DNA of 64,000 nt, from NCBI GenBank assembly GCA_013339765.2, contig CM023456.1:87804797-87868796 (forward strand), written 5' to 3'. This DNA comes from Haemaphysalis longicornis. Lineage: Eukaryota > Arthropoda > Arachnida > Ixodida > Ixodidae. The translations under genes and the position numbers were made by a program. Below are positions 48,300 to 60,360 of this stretch, piece by piece; position 1 is the first letter of the stretch, and each line of letters opens with the position of its first letter. The notes beneath the pieces were generated by a model. The model was not told the origin of the DNA and searched no databases. It saw only the letters and a list, made by a program, of their open reading frames with translations.

Positions 48300-50429
48300 T
48301 CGCGCTTCAATATGTTGATGGAAAGTACGTTGGCAAAAAATTTCACAGGATCTTGCAGCATATTTTTTGCAAAATCATTTGCTCTCCCTGTGATGGGTCA
48401 GCTGAACCTTCTGTCATAGTCGACTATAGCAAACGCGGGGTAGGCAAAACATTTCGAATCCATTTCTTGGTGTATGGATACCCTGCTAGGGTACTGGTTG
48501 ATACCCACACGTAGATGTGCACCCAGGCACATGGCACGCTAGAGGCTGGCTCTGAATAGATAGAATCTGCGTTCCAAGCAACATTCATGCAACTTTGCTT
48601 ATTTGTCCTCTTGTTTTCGCCTACGGATGTCGATTTTCGCGTTTCACGGCTGTCTGCGGATTTCTCGGGCGAGAAGAAAAAGTCTATCTTTGAAGGCGAG
48701 CGGAAAATCTTTTCTCTTGCCCTTTTTTTTGTTTTCCTAATTTAAGTATGATAATGCCTGCGTATTAAACTTATTCCGTTCCGCCGCCCACTGAGTCTTA
48801 GCGATAAGACCCGGTGCAGAAAAGCTTAAAAGGTATTTTGCGAAATATTACTTTTCTTTATATTATCTAGCCCAATGCCATCAGTAATGCTTATCATGAA
48901 CTTCGAAATTTATGCAGGCATAGTTTCTTCCGGGAATTAGGCACCCCTTAAAGGGTTTTGTGTCCCATTTCGTACACTAATTAGAGGTACCACGTGCGTC
49001 AGCAAAATTCAAAGGCGAGCTTGTAGTATAGCCTTGCGCGAAGCCTCGTTTGTTGTCGCTTTAATTCAATTGAAGTAGTGGAATATTGATTAAGTCGTTT
49101 CTCGGCTATGTTCGGAGAAACCCTCGCAATCTTCGGAGCACAGGACTTCTGAATTCGCAATGCTGAAGTTATCTTTAATGCAGCAGCTTAGTCTCAAGGC
49201 AAACTCGGAAGCTCGTTGGCACCGCGAAGCTCCCGAGAGAGACCGGTTCTTTTGGAATCATTTTCTTGTTAGTTATGTTAATGACATAGAACTTTCTGGC
49301 TACAGAAAACTGAACTGGAGGCGAAAAAAGTTTAATAATTGGCATATAAATGAAAGGTAAATCCAAATCTGAATATACAGAAACGCACCATTCATGTGGA
49401 AATGCGCACGAGGCGGACTGATAAAGAATTACTGTGTTTTAACGCCATGTGCTTGGTTGTTCACGAACTTGAGGCTTAGTTAAGGCACATTTGCCAAGAA
49501 ACCACAAATGGCTATACAAATTCTGACTCTTCTCGACAGCCAGTGAATTTCCTTTGCGGTGAAAATTCCTGGGTGAACGGACCATCTAAAAGCAGATATC
49601 TTTTTTTTACTACTTTATTAAGCTTTTGCCATGTGCCACTCTGCGGGAAAAGAACTTTTTTTTAAATGTTTCCTTTTGTGGTAGGCCCTCTAAACCTGTT
49701 ATTCGCAAGAAGAACCAGGCATAATGACCTCCCCATTACAATGCCATAACAGGATGAGAACACCACCCATTTGGTCCATGTCTAAAAAGAAATAACCTCC
49801 AGTGAAAAGTAAAACGAAATTAAAGACAACCACTTTTTCAGGTAAAGCATTATAAGGATCAATGAAATGGAGGTGCCTAAAAATATTTACAGCTGATTAT
49901 TGAAACGCCAAGACAAGAAATGTAGGTTCTTAATTCTGTTACGGATGTTATTGAATCAAAGCAGCAATAGCTTAGCAACAATTCTAGTAGTAGTAAGGTT
50001 TTCAAGTAGTAACGGTTTCGCTGATTGCAATTTTTATACTGTTACGCAGGTATACATCGGCCTCTAAAAAACAGTTGTGTCCTTTTGTAATCGTTGGTAT
50101 GGGCCGCGCACCACTGAAATGGTTTCGCATTTACGATTGCAAAGCCGGTTTTTGCAAGATTGAGACTGCAAAGGTTATCTGGTTGTTAGACCGGAGGAAG
50201 AGCGGTTGTATCACACTGTAGCGCCATACCACATCAGAAAGGCCGGGGAACGTTGAAGGTGGCTAGAAACATATAGAGTAGTTTTATTCTGACATATGCC
50301 CATCCTTCTTTGGTGTGACAGTGTTATGGAGAAATACTTAGACCTCAAACACTGAAGGTGCACAGCGTCTTTCAGTTGAAATCGCCTTTTTTTACTGTAC
50401 CTGTTTTCCTCTCACGGTAGGAAAGTAGA
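48300..50429. other. Non-coding stretch
   Basis: No recognisable gene or repeat. ACCCCTTAAAGGGTT at 48944-48958 contains a small palindrome. Confidence 0.45.
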
Positions 50430-51066
50430 ACCACCTTGCCGAACAGCTTGGGTCCATACCAGATAATCAATTTTTTAGATAAGCATTATCCGCCCACTCC
50501 TCTGTGTAAACAGCTTCGCCTATTCTTTATAACTTTGTGTACATTGAGTATGTCATTTTGGCGCCTTTTGCTTTCTTTTGCGCTTATACTATGTCTCAAC
50601 TGCCTGAATACTTTATTTGTCGTATTACGCCCATATATTCTCTATTGTACGTTCAATGAATATCCGCCTTTGAACTGTATGCCACCCTTTTGTGTGCGCT
50701 GTTTTTGCTTCGATGTCTTTGGCAAATCTGTGTCCTATATTGTTTTGCTTTTTTCGTTTCAGCACCATGGTGCTCTGGAACCGATTGTAGCATAATGCGC
50801 TCATTTGAACTGTACTGTATTCGTTTGTTCAGTCGTCTGCTGTGTGCTGTTTGTGTTGTTTGTGCTGTGTGTGCCGTTTGTACTAACTGTGCTGTTGCAT
50901 TTTTTGTTTCTTCCCCCCCCCCCCCTTATATGCAATCTCACACCTTATTTCTTTCCACCCACTCCCATCCGTAACGCACTACTCCGGTCCTAAGTGGCAG
51001 GGTGAAAATAAATAAATAAATAAATAATAATATAATATAAATAATAAATAAATAAATAAATAAATA
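50430..51066 (+). mobile_element. Possible LINE 3' end with AAAT-repeat tail
   Basis: About 580 bp of T-rich, G/T-rich sequence (TGTGCTGTTTGTGTTGTTTGTGCTG...) with a run of 13 C is followed by GGTGAAAATAAATAAATAAATAA and about 60 bp of AAAT-type repeats (51006-51066). A U-rich 3' UTR ending in a short tandem tail is how many non-LTR elements end. No reverse transcriptase remains, so a plain microsatellite is the alternative. Confidence 0.35.
51006..51066. repeat. AAAT/AATA microsatellite
   Basis: Repeated AAAT units interrupted in the middle by AATAATATAATATAAAT, then pure AAAT again. Confidence 0.9.
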
Positions 51067-51896
51067 AGCAGGCTTTCGCCTTTCTCTACCATATCAAGTA
51101 CCTGTACGCGAATGCAGCCAGTAATGTTGTCGAACACGCCATTTCCTTTGTTTAGAGTATAGTCAGTTGCCCCGCTCGAGGGGCATACGCACGAGCTAAT
51201 TTCCTAACGGCACTAACCATACTTGAAACATGAAAATAACTGAAGCGGCAAAGAAGCCGTAATCTTAGAGCGCCATTTATATAAGGCAGAATTCACAAGC
51301 TATTCAGCACTTGTTGAGGGATACCTTCAGGAACATTTTTTTTATAAAAATAGAGATTCAAGGTTTTCTTCTGTTACATTTGACTAGGTAAATTGTTGAC
51401 CACAAGCTCATACGGCCCAAGCTAAATTACGCGAAACACCGACATGTTTTGTTGATTATCACTGTTTTTCCGGGCAATAGTCTTGCCCTACGTTTTCTCC
51501 CTAATCTGGAAATTACAGTTTTAGGACCTCTTTGCTCCGTTTTTTGTTTACCAAGCATAAGAAAACGCAAATTATAGGTAACATAGCCAGCCACAGACTC
51601 TAGCCCCCATAACGCAAACTAGTGACTCTGCAACTCTGGATATGTTATTCCGGAAAAAAAACATTCAGAGGTTTCCTGGTTAGCTTTTGCGTTTTTTTTT
51701 TGTGGTTAAAGCAATTTTTTGGAGGGTAGGATTTCACAGGGGTAGCTTAACGGTGCGGACTTTCACCCAAACGACAACGCAACTAAAAATGTCGGAGCTC
51801 AGGCTGCATTTGATTATGCACATTGCTCTACGGCGGCGCTTCTCATAGGATTGCATAACGGGTAATGGTTACCCTAAAATATGTTTGTTGCAACGA

Positions 51897-52134
51897 CACA
51901 GAATATTTCCGTAGTTACTAGTAATATTTTTTGCGAAATGCAATAATGATACCCCACAGCTGCTTCGTATGATAGTGGCCCCGCAAGCTTTGTTCATGAC
52001 ATCCAAAAAAGTTTTGTTGAAACAATTCCTAGTGCAATACAATAATGATACCCCACAGGTTTTTCCTATAGTAGTGGCTCCACACACTTTTTTGTATTGC
52101 GACTTTACCACGCTGTACCACCCTGAGAAGGGTT
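51897..52134. repeat. Three-copy diverged repeat, period 99 bp with one shortened unit
   Basis: ATAATGATACCCCACAG occurs at 51943 and 52042, 99 bp apart, each followed by a TTCCTATAGTAGTGGC-like stretch. A partial third unit lies upstream (CACAG at 51897, then TTCCGTAGTTACTAG). Because 99 is divisible by three, the minus-strand frame (51869-52165, 98 codons) shows the repeat as CGATTIGKTCGVSLLYC and CGATIIRSSCGVSLLHF. Confidence 0.75.
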
Positions 52135-52640
52135 TTTTTAATTTATGTTCAAGTAACTGCAACAACTTAAATACAACCAGTAATTGTCTCTTTCCATTAT
52201 AGTTGTGGTTGGCTGTGTTATTTCAAACAGCAGCGTTTAAAAATAGAACATCAGAAGAAACCAGACAAGATAACTCTGGACTATGGAATCGCTTGACGAC
52301 ACATTATTGTGTAGTGCCCAATACAGCTTTGTGGGGAAGTACTTGTTTTTAACGTTACTTCTAATTTACACTTTTCCTTTTAATGCGAAAACACCAGGTG
52401 TACCACTAGGTGAAAAATTGATATTGTCGTTCTCAGGAACTCAGAAATGGCTGCCGCTACAAAAAGTGTAAAAGTCTACAAAAGTCGTCGGGCCCTCCCT
52501 CCCCCCTCCCCAGGTTTCACTAACGTGAAACCTTGGGAGGAGGGAAGCCTGCAGTGTATATGTGTATTCTTGGCGCCTGCGAGTTTTCGCCAACGGACAT
52601 GATACCGTGGGGGGTAGAGGCATACAACTTTGCTTGAAGC

Positions 52641-52805
52641 ACGAAGCGTTCCAGCGGGAGACGTTGTAAAACGAGTGTCCCAGTGTGTTCTTTTAGTACG
52701 CGTTACGTTCTAGCGCGAGGCGTCAACGAGTGTCCCGATGTTTTATTACCGTGACTAGCGCTAGGCGTAGACGAGCGTCCCTGTGTTTTAGTACCGTCAC
52801 TAAAT
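52641..52805. repeat. Minisatellite, units of about 45-55 bp
   Basis: CGAGTGTCCC or CGAGCGTCCC starts units at 52672, 52727 and 52772, with a degenerate unit before. Each contains TTTTAGTACCG and TAGCGC-AGGCGT blocks. Unit lengths vary through small deletions. The minus-strand frame reads it as the repeated peptide LVTVxKHRDxRLRLA, but that frame is short and probably not a gene. Confidence 0.75.
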
Positions 52806-55550
52806 GAGACGACGACATGAGACACCGACAGCCAGAGTGGCTAAGGGGCATTCGCTCATAAATGTCGTGATTTTTTCCTACGTACGCGTGTGAATTATTT
52901 TTGTAAAGTAACTCTAATAAGTTTGAAACAAAAATTTTGTACATTTTCATGTGTATGCAAACAGAATACAGGTCTGGGGAGTAAAATCCCCGCGGGCTTT
53001 GTCTCCGCTATACCAACACTTGCCAGCGGAATGAAAAGACTTCGCCTACGCTTGCAGCACTGAGGTAATAATCCGAGACCTCTTTATTTGATGCAACGAA
53101 AGTAGAACAGGTGCACCACAGCCTGTGCCCCTGCTAAAGATTTTCTCTGAGGAAGCAAAGGCATACAATGTCCCCAGTTTGCCTCTGGAAGTAAGATACG
53201 CCTTACCACGTGGTGGAGAGTGCTGTTTAGTCGGATGTGCCAACTACGAGTTTTTCTACTGTTTAAGTGCGATTGTACATGCAGCTACTGCAAGAATACT
53301 GAAGTCCAGGAGCCATGACGCGAGGAAAGCCAAAGACAAAAATTCAACCCGAAGAAAGAAACGTAAACATATTATTGCAAAAAAAATCTTTCTTAAGTTT
53401 CGCCAGACGAAGCGTTTATAGTTTCGCATTCATAGCAAGTGCGCAGGCTACAGTGCAGCAAAATTTTGCATATATTACATTTCATTTTCTCCGTCTGTCG
53501 CGCAAAAATTAATAAGATCGTAGCCAAGGACAGAATGACACCTGCTTCGGTGCATGCCGCCAAGCAACCGACTACTGACACTATTTAGAGACACGCACCA
53601 ACATATTGCTTTAGTGGTACCGACTTGCTCCGGCAAAATTCTCATTCAAACGCTTACCGTCTCTTCTCCACACACCACAAAATATGCTTGGTTGCTGGGC
53701 TGTGTTCGTAGCACGATAGGTATCGGCTATCCTGTCGTGTGTTGCACACAACCCGGTTCGCATGTAATTCCTTTACCAGAAAAAGGAAAGCAACACAAAG
53801 GGCACTTGTCAGAATACCAGAGCTTTTTGCTGCCTAACGATAGTGCTGCATTCATAGCGATCACTCGAGTAACAATTTTTCATAATGCAAGTGGAATCAT
53901 GTACTCCATTGGCGTTACCGTGTGGACTGTTTTGTGCTTCCTCAAAGATTGTTTGATTAATTACTTTCATACGACCTTACCTCTGGCCACACTCCTCCTA
54001 GAGACGTGCTGGTGCATTGTGGCACAGGTTATCTCCTCTTGGTCGTGTTCTTGTATTCATTCAAGCATCGTTAGTTCATGTGAGCACCAACAAAAAAGTG
54101 TGGCGTAGATGGCGTTCCGTGACAAGGTACCTTTTACAGGCAGCCGTTTACTTAACAGGTTCTCTTGAGTTTGGGAGGCGGCTCTAGCGCTTTTATGAAT
54201 TCTCTTGCCGCATTTGTTGTGAGATAGCACACGGCGCCGTCGTTGCACCACACTCGGAAGTTGGGGAGCTTGTCCCAGACGACATTACTTCTAAGAATTT
54301 CGCAAAAACATGGCTGTGTTTCGTAATACGAGATGCTCTACAACTTGGCGCTTGCATTATGTCGGGACATATTATTACAGTAGCAGGTTATACATTTTAA
54401 CCCGAGTAGTTATTTATCCTACCTACCACGAATTACAAATTTATTCAAAACAGTATACATAAGTTTATGATCTCTACTAGTTAGTCGAAACCCTACCTTA
54501 TTATTACGCAGCCCTACTCCCAAATTTTAGAGCCACGTTCGTTAGCTCGGTTAGGGAGGGGCTCGTGTCGGGGCCTACTAACTCAAAACAACATGCCCGC
54601 TTGGGAAGATTGAGCAGCGAACCTTAGTAGTGGAAGCTCATAGCGATGTCGTTTCACGCGGAGGAACACACGTACCCGTATCGGTGAATGCTCTGGCCTT
54701 CGGCCTCATGTAAGAGTCCCTTTGTGGCCAAAGTACTCTTACAGTGCATAGAGGCGGAATATAAAAACCGCAACCTCAAGTACGGCGAAAATTGCCCTCC
54801 TCGAAATACACATAGTTGTGCTGATTCCAAGAAATCAAAGAGCACTACAGAAAAATTACCGCTTTCTTCACGTAAGAGAGAAGATGGGAGAAGAAATACA
54901 ACGGGTCCCTCATTACGATCGTTAAAAAATCTTTGCCGCGCAATGTCGGTGCCTTCCTGAAACGGGAATGCGGTGTCTGTATCAATGACCAGTGCAGCCT
55001 GTTGCATTTAGTTTCTAATGATAAAAGCCAAAAGCGTCATTCAAAACGCAAGTCGTGTGTTGAACACCAGAAAAAAAAACACGATTCCGCATCGTTCAGA
55101 AATGTCAAACAAAATTACTGACTCCGAGATAACTTGTAGAGAACGCCTTGTCTGCTTTTCCTACCTTTCCACGAAAAGCTTCCTTGTGTTATGCTAGCGG
55201 AGGCACAGCGTCCGGTAGGCAGAGAAGGTGGTAGACAAAAATAAGGTAGGGGAAAATACTATATGCAAAGAAGAAAAGCCGGGATTACGGAGCTGATCCA
55301 GCCAGTCTCAGCGAAAAACAGGATGCTGGGAAACACTGAGAGCACCGACGGGAACTCGCAGAGAAAGCCTTGCAAGAGGTGAGAGGGGTTCCTTTTTTAT
55401 ATGAAGGTTTCCGAGTATTACCTTACAAAGAAATGCAATTAGGCGACACGAAATGACACTATCTTGTTTGTCATACTGTAGAATGGTAAGTGGAATACCT
55501 GGCCATTTCATTGCTTTTAAGAGATTGATTTTGCAACAATGTCACTTCAA
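52806..55550. other. Non-coding stretch with a few long chance frames
   Basis: Frames of 184 codons (53554-54108 plus), 117 codons (54654-55007 minus) and 98 codons (53125-53421 plus) occur. The first is rich in hydrophobic and cysteine residues and could include membrane segments near its C-terminal half. None matches a family I know. Confidence 0.4.
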
Positions 55551-55558
55551 GAAAAATG
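55551..55558. repeat. hAT target-site duplication, left copy
   Basis: GAAAAATG, identical to 57863-57870. Eight bases is the duplication length of the hAT superfamily. Confidence 0.85.
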
Positions 55559-57862
55559 CAGGTTGTACATGCTCCTCTAAAACAGGAACGAAAGCTTGTC
55601 CCTCGTTCCTTCCCAATTTTCAAACGAGTTCCCGTTACAAGTTACTTTATTGCGAAATGAACGCGTCCCAGTTACACTTCGAACATTGGAACGTGTTGCT
55701 TACATTAACGTTACATTTCATTTTTAAAATAACATATGGTGTCGGATTCCTGAGGCGAAAAGAAGCTAGGAATTTAAAGTCTCACATAGAATACGTATAT
55801 CATAGGAATATGAAACACCCCCGGAAGCAGTTTATCTGGAAATCCAAAGAATCCAAAGAAACGCCCCTAGACGATTTTTTTTTCAGGAGCACCGGAAAAA
55901 CTCCGACATGTCTAACCTGTGACTTTGGTGCTCATGTATTATAGGTACACACATATGACACTTCCCACTTCGGTCTTACAAATGCGCAGTAAGTCTATTG
56001 CGCTTCAGATATGCGTATAGAAAGTTACTCACATGCCGGAAAGTAATTAAATGTCTTAATTTTGTTAGAAACCACATCGAAAGGAACAATACATAGGCCT
56101 TTTATGAATTCTGATATAATGTTACAGTTTATTTAAAATACCTTACAGGCCCGTTTCCTGGGAATTCAGTCAGGGGTTACAAAACTGAAGCTTTGCAGAT
56201 CATACAGCACAAATTTGCGAGTAACAAACTCAGCAGAAAAACTAATGACTACGAGGTTCGCAATCCAAGTTTAGGTCGGACGACGATAACAATAAAAAAA
56301 ATAAAAGCCAACAGTGTAGTCACACACGAAATATACTCGACAATAATTACAAAGTATGCGAACACAATCAGGGTAGTAGATAAGGAAACAACCAAGGGTA
56401 GCCAAGTATGTTGACGTGACGCATGAATCAGTTGCGATGGTTAGAAATACGCGTAAGGGAAAAGCACAGGACATAATACGGAGCCTAATCACGTACGTAA
56501 AAAACATTTATAATGTAAAAAATATAGTCGGACACAAATTGCGACATAGTAAAGTGAAATAGCAAGCACAAATAAATAAAAAGTATTGAAAAAACAAGAA
56601 AACCTCGTGCCGTGGTACTGAAACCAAAAGATTCTGTGTTCTTCAAGCAGAAAAAAGTTAAGTACATAACAAAGTTACAGAATATTGCAGAAGAGAAAAT
56701 GTAGATGAATGAAAAAAAGTACCAAAACAATAAGTGGGAAAAATGCCTGAATGCATAGTCGGAACTAAGTAGAGTCCCGAGTTTGAACTCAGCAAGAGTT
56801 GCAACTCGATGTTGGAGCCAGGAACACGAACCCGTTTTTTCGTCAGCACTTCGTTGGAAATGTTGAAGAGCCGTTCCACGTAAGCGCTTGAGGGTACTGA
56901 TGTGTTGTACTTAACGAAAAGTTGGTTCAGTCCCTCGAAGTTCTTCATCTGCGACAGCGGGTAGTTAACTGGTACCAGCAGGTACCGCGACAGCTCATCC
57001 TGTGCCTCGGCTGGAAGGGTTCGCTGCACAAGAGAAGGAAATCCTCGGGGCGCGGATGACGGTGGCAAAATCTGCTCTGGCAGGCTCAGTCACCTCAGCA
57101 AGCACTGTCTGTATGTCGTTGGTGGCCTTGTCTCGACATAGAACAGTCCTGGGATTCATGATAGCTTAAACGTTGGGATTAAGCAACTGGGCGACAACGA
57201 GCTCGCGCTTTGCTTTGAACTGTCCAAACCTGCAATTCCGAACCATTTCCGATGACCCCGCGACCCTTCGAATGACCTCACAGCGAGAGCAACTCCCTGC
57301 ACAACAGCGCACACGCGGCTCGGCGCGCACTAATGCGGTAATAACCGTGACAATATACGGCGGATTCACAAGCTACCTATCGACTCCTCTCGGACTTAGA
57401 AACATTTACCCGGGAAGGAACAATTCTATCTGCCAGACGCGCATCCTGGCCTCCCCACACAAACTATGAAAGGTGAAAAGCATTCTCTCGGCGGCGCTAT
57501 TCTGCCGTCAAACGCCGCGTAAGCTCAACCGGCATGAAAGCACGCACAAGCTGTGGCCCGCTGCGTGGTTATTATTCTGCCTTTGACATTCGAGGAAGCA
57601 CGTTCCGCTGAAGGGCGGGCAAATTGGCCAGCATATAGACGAGAAACGCAGTAGCGACTTGTGGATTTTTGTACTCAAGCCTTGGCATCAAAAGAGCCCA
57701 TTCCTAGGGACGTAACGTCTGCAGAAGGAACGCCGTTCCTGCCGTTCCTTCAGAAACCTAACGAGTTACTGTTACAGTTCTACCGACCCATAATAGAACG
57801 GTGGCGTACCTCCGTTCCCCAAAAAGGAACTAGTTCCAGGAACGCCGTTCCGTACAACACTG
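55559..57862 (-). mobile_element. hAT-superfamily DNA transposon, about 2.3 kb, decayed
   Basis: Left end CAGGTTGTAC and the reverse complement of the right end, CAGTGTTGTAC, are short terminal inverted repeats differing by one inserted base. A perfect 8-bp duplication GAAAAATG flanks the element. Both subterminal regions are rich in GGAACG/CGTTCC motifs (for example 55590-55710 and 57728-57850), plausible transposase binding sites. The minus strand carries the hAT C-terminal dimerisation domain at about 56787-56942. The size is at the short end for an autonomous hAT, and most of the catalytic core is missing or unreadable, so this copy is dead. Confidence 0.85.
56658..57088 (-). pseudogene. 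hAT transposase C-terminal fragment (hATC dimerisation domain)
   Basis: The frame reads LPEQILPPSSAPRGFPSLVQ... with the core NFEGLNQLFVKYNTSVPSSA, then YVERLFNISNEVLTKKRVRV. This follows the hATC pattern: a hydrophobic stretch, a LxxLAxxYLxIPxSSAxxERxFSxAGxxLTxxRxxL-like block and an LLL end. The usual SSASSER is here SSAYVER. The domain dimerises the transposase, which excises and reinserts the element. The frame is bounded upstream by a TGA near 57090 and runs past the domain into unrelated residues. N-terminal zinc finger and the DDE part are not recognised in 57090-57860. Confidence 0.8.
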
Positions 57863-57870
57863 GAAAAATG
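57863..57870. repeat. hAT target-site duplication, right copy
   Basis: GAAAAATG directly after the CTG end of the element; identical to 55551-55558. Confidence 0.85.
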
Positions 57871-58862
57871 TAACTTCCCAATGATGCCAGTTCATGGATA
57901 AAGAAACAATGTTGTTTACAAAAAATGTCTCACGGAGGGCATAAAATGGCGTGCAGTCGTACGGATCCGGCAAGACAACCGGTTGCCTCGACTCAGCCGC
58001 CCAATCTTTAGCTCGTTGTCTAATAGAGAGCGAAACCGAAAAAAACTATAGAAACTGCTTCTTTCCTCCAAATAAGGTAAGAACATCGACCGTTTCAATA
58101 AGAAGAAAGCGATATAAAGCAGAGGACGCCTCACCACACTCGGGGCCCGCAATAAACACGCTATGGTAGGCAATGAGGGCAAGCATTAACACATTTTGGT
58201 ACAACGGCTAGTAGATAACATCTAATGCGCAAAATAGCTGCAAATTCCTCGCATTCGAGCACTTCCACAGTCGTGTGCTCTCTTGGAAAATTGTAAAAAG
58301 GCAAAAAGAGAAAAAGAACGAAGCGAACATAGTTTTTTTTTAACCCATGTCAAGTGAACGCTGTGTGCGCCAGCAGGGAATAAAAGCACTGCCTCTCAAA
58401 AAGCAGACCCCACCTTTCTATAGCAGTTCCTCGGCTTTGCTTTATTTGCACATCTTAATTCACTGACGCAGCCGCTATGAGTCGCCTTTATGTGAGTCGC
58501 CTGAACAAGGGTGCAGGCGGCTTTAGCGATGGAGCGAGATCTCGGATGACTAGGGCGGCTTAATGGGCTCGACGACGCTTAAGCACATTCGTTTTTTTTG
58601 TGTTCTCAACTGCGCTTTTCTTTCTGCCGTCCATCTTGCACATGTCGTTGAGAAGTTGCTTTTGTATTCTGCAGAGACGGCCAGAAGGCCGCCTCTGATG
58701 GCGCAAAGAATATGCTTAGCTCTGCGTGAAAAGTGGCTGTGCTCGTCTGGGCATAAGTCTTTCGAGCACATTTCTGCAATACGTCAAGCGAAGATTAAAC
58801 GTATGTGCTTCTCACGAGAACTTGTTTGGGGGTAGTGTGTACATTTTATGCGTACCAATAAC
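57871..58862. other. Non-coding stretch
   Basis: Between the hAT element and the tandem array. Chance frames up to 97 codons on both strands; nothing recognised. Confidence 0.45.
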
Positions 58863-58944
58863 GTGTAACGCCTTGCATTTCCACATAAATGCATATTTGG
58901 CGGAAGTTCCACCTGTAATCGTTATAATAGCGGAGATAGATGCT

Positions 58945-59222
58945 TGTTGCGTCCTGCCAAACAGGGACACAGGAAAGTTGTCTTCGCGAAGACGCAGGGG
59001 CAAAGGATTTATTAGGTGAGGTGCCTAATTTGGGGGAAACATACAGAGAGCACCAGTTGTTGGCTAGCAATATGGCGACCAAGAACCGAGCACACCAGCC
59101 GCTCGCTAACGCGCTCCTTCGTCGTCCTCTTCTGTGCCCATCACACGGCACGTACCCACGAGGGGGATTAGCATGTCCATGCTACTTAATAATGCTCTCA
59201 TCCCACAGGCTGGCACGTGACA
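58945..59222 (-). repeat. LTR, 3' copy relative to element orientation
   Basis: Begins TGTTGCGTCCTGCC and ends GGCACGTGACA on the plus strand, matching 60361-60637. On the minus strand it reads TGTCACGTGCC...GGACGCAACA. It abuts the truncated gag without a polypurine tract. Confidence 0.88.
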
Positions 59223-60152
59223 TTACCCAAAGGTCGGTCTTGCGTACTTGGGGACGATAGTATTGTTGCGGACGGACCGAAGAGTTAGAACGAAACTTCT
59301 GTTGGGCAGTAAGAGGGACTGCTTGTTGTGGCCAGCATTCGGCTGGTTGGGGCGGGTGGTATGGAAGAGGCGGCGCGGCAGGTCTAGTGGTTGCGGCGGG
59401 AGCCTGTGCAGTGAGAGCCGTGGCGAAGGAGACTGGGCATGGTGACGCTGGCTGTACTGGTAGAGAAAAGGCGTTGCGAATTTCATCGCGCACTATGTCG
59501 GGGACGGAGGCCTGTATGGGTCCGGACGGCATGATGCCGCACTTAGCGAGCTCTTCTCTCAACACCGCGCGGATGAGATCCCAAGGCGGTTTGTCTCATC
59601 GTGCCATGACAGCAGAGTGCTCGACAATGTTTTGGCGCCCATGCCGGTCGTATTGTCGGAACGCTGTTGAAGTTGCCCCCTCAATGGCAGCAGCCTGCGG
59701 ATGAATTCTGGACCGTTACGTGGGGATTTAGGACGAAGCGCCGAAAAGCTGTTCTTTTACGCCATGCATAAGATGTGTCGTACTTTTTTGCACTCTGCCA
59801 TGTCTGGGTCGGGCGCGCTTGAACAAGACGGGCCATGTCCTCGCGAAATATAGCCACACTCTCGTTTCGGTTTCTGAGGTCCATGCTCGAGAAGACGCTG
59901 TGCTTGTTCACGGCGCTCGGAATTCGCGAATTTCACTTGAACCTCGCGACGAAGTCTTCCCGAAGTGCGCAGGCTCGCTTCCCAATTCTCAAACCAGGTT
60001 CTTGCACCGTCCTCAAGCGAAAAACAGACTTGCTGGAGCTTTTGGGTGGCGCTCCACTGGTTGAATGCAGCCACACGCTCGAACGTTTCAAGCCAGTCTT
60101 CAACGTCTTCGTAAGCCTCTCCGTGGAAGTGGGGGGGTTCGCGGGGCTGCAT
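59182..60152 (-). pseudogene. Retrotransposon gag remnant
   Basis: From ATG at 60152 the minus strand reads MQPREPPHFHGEAYEDVEDW and continues LETFERVAAFNQWS, QVCFSLEDGARTWFENWE and REVQVKFANSERR. These are the conserved blocks of the retrotransposon gag (capsid) domain. The frame shifts near 59900, after which NESVAIFREDMARLVQA is read in another register, and returns further on. A Pro/Ala-rich stretch (59565-59280) precedes the truncated end RKTDLW. The usual CCHC knuckle that should follow is deleted. Gag forms the particle that packages element RNA. At least two frame changes inactivate this copy. Confidence 0.8.
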
Positions 60153-60360
60153 GAAACGTCACCGTAGTAGGCATCGCCTGCGCCATTACCTCTGGCTGAG
60201 AGGTGTGCCTCCTTGATTTAGACTCCAAGAGAAGGCCCTGTTCTGGAGGAAGGCCGAGTTTGCCGGCGGCTACACCGAATGAACCGGAGCGTGGACAGGC
60301 GAAGGCCTCTCGGGGCTAACGTCCGGGGGCGTACGGGGCATCGGAAGCACCCTCCACCAG

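Noticed and set aside
53554..54108. 184-codon plus-strand ORF with hydrophobic, cysteine-containing C-terminal half
   Set aside because: No recognisable domain, no splice or promoter context, and the length is within what chance gives in six frames of 64 kb.
55453..55944. 163-codon plus-strand ORF
   Set aside because: It runs across the left border of the hAT element (55559) and its target duplication, so it cannot be an ancestral gene.
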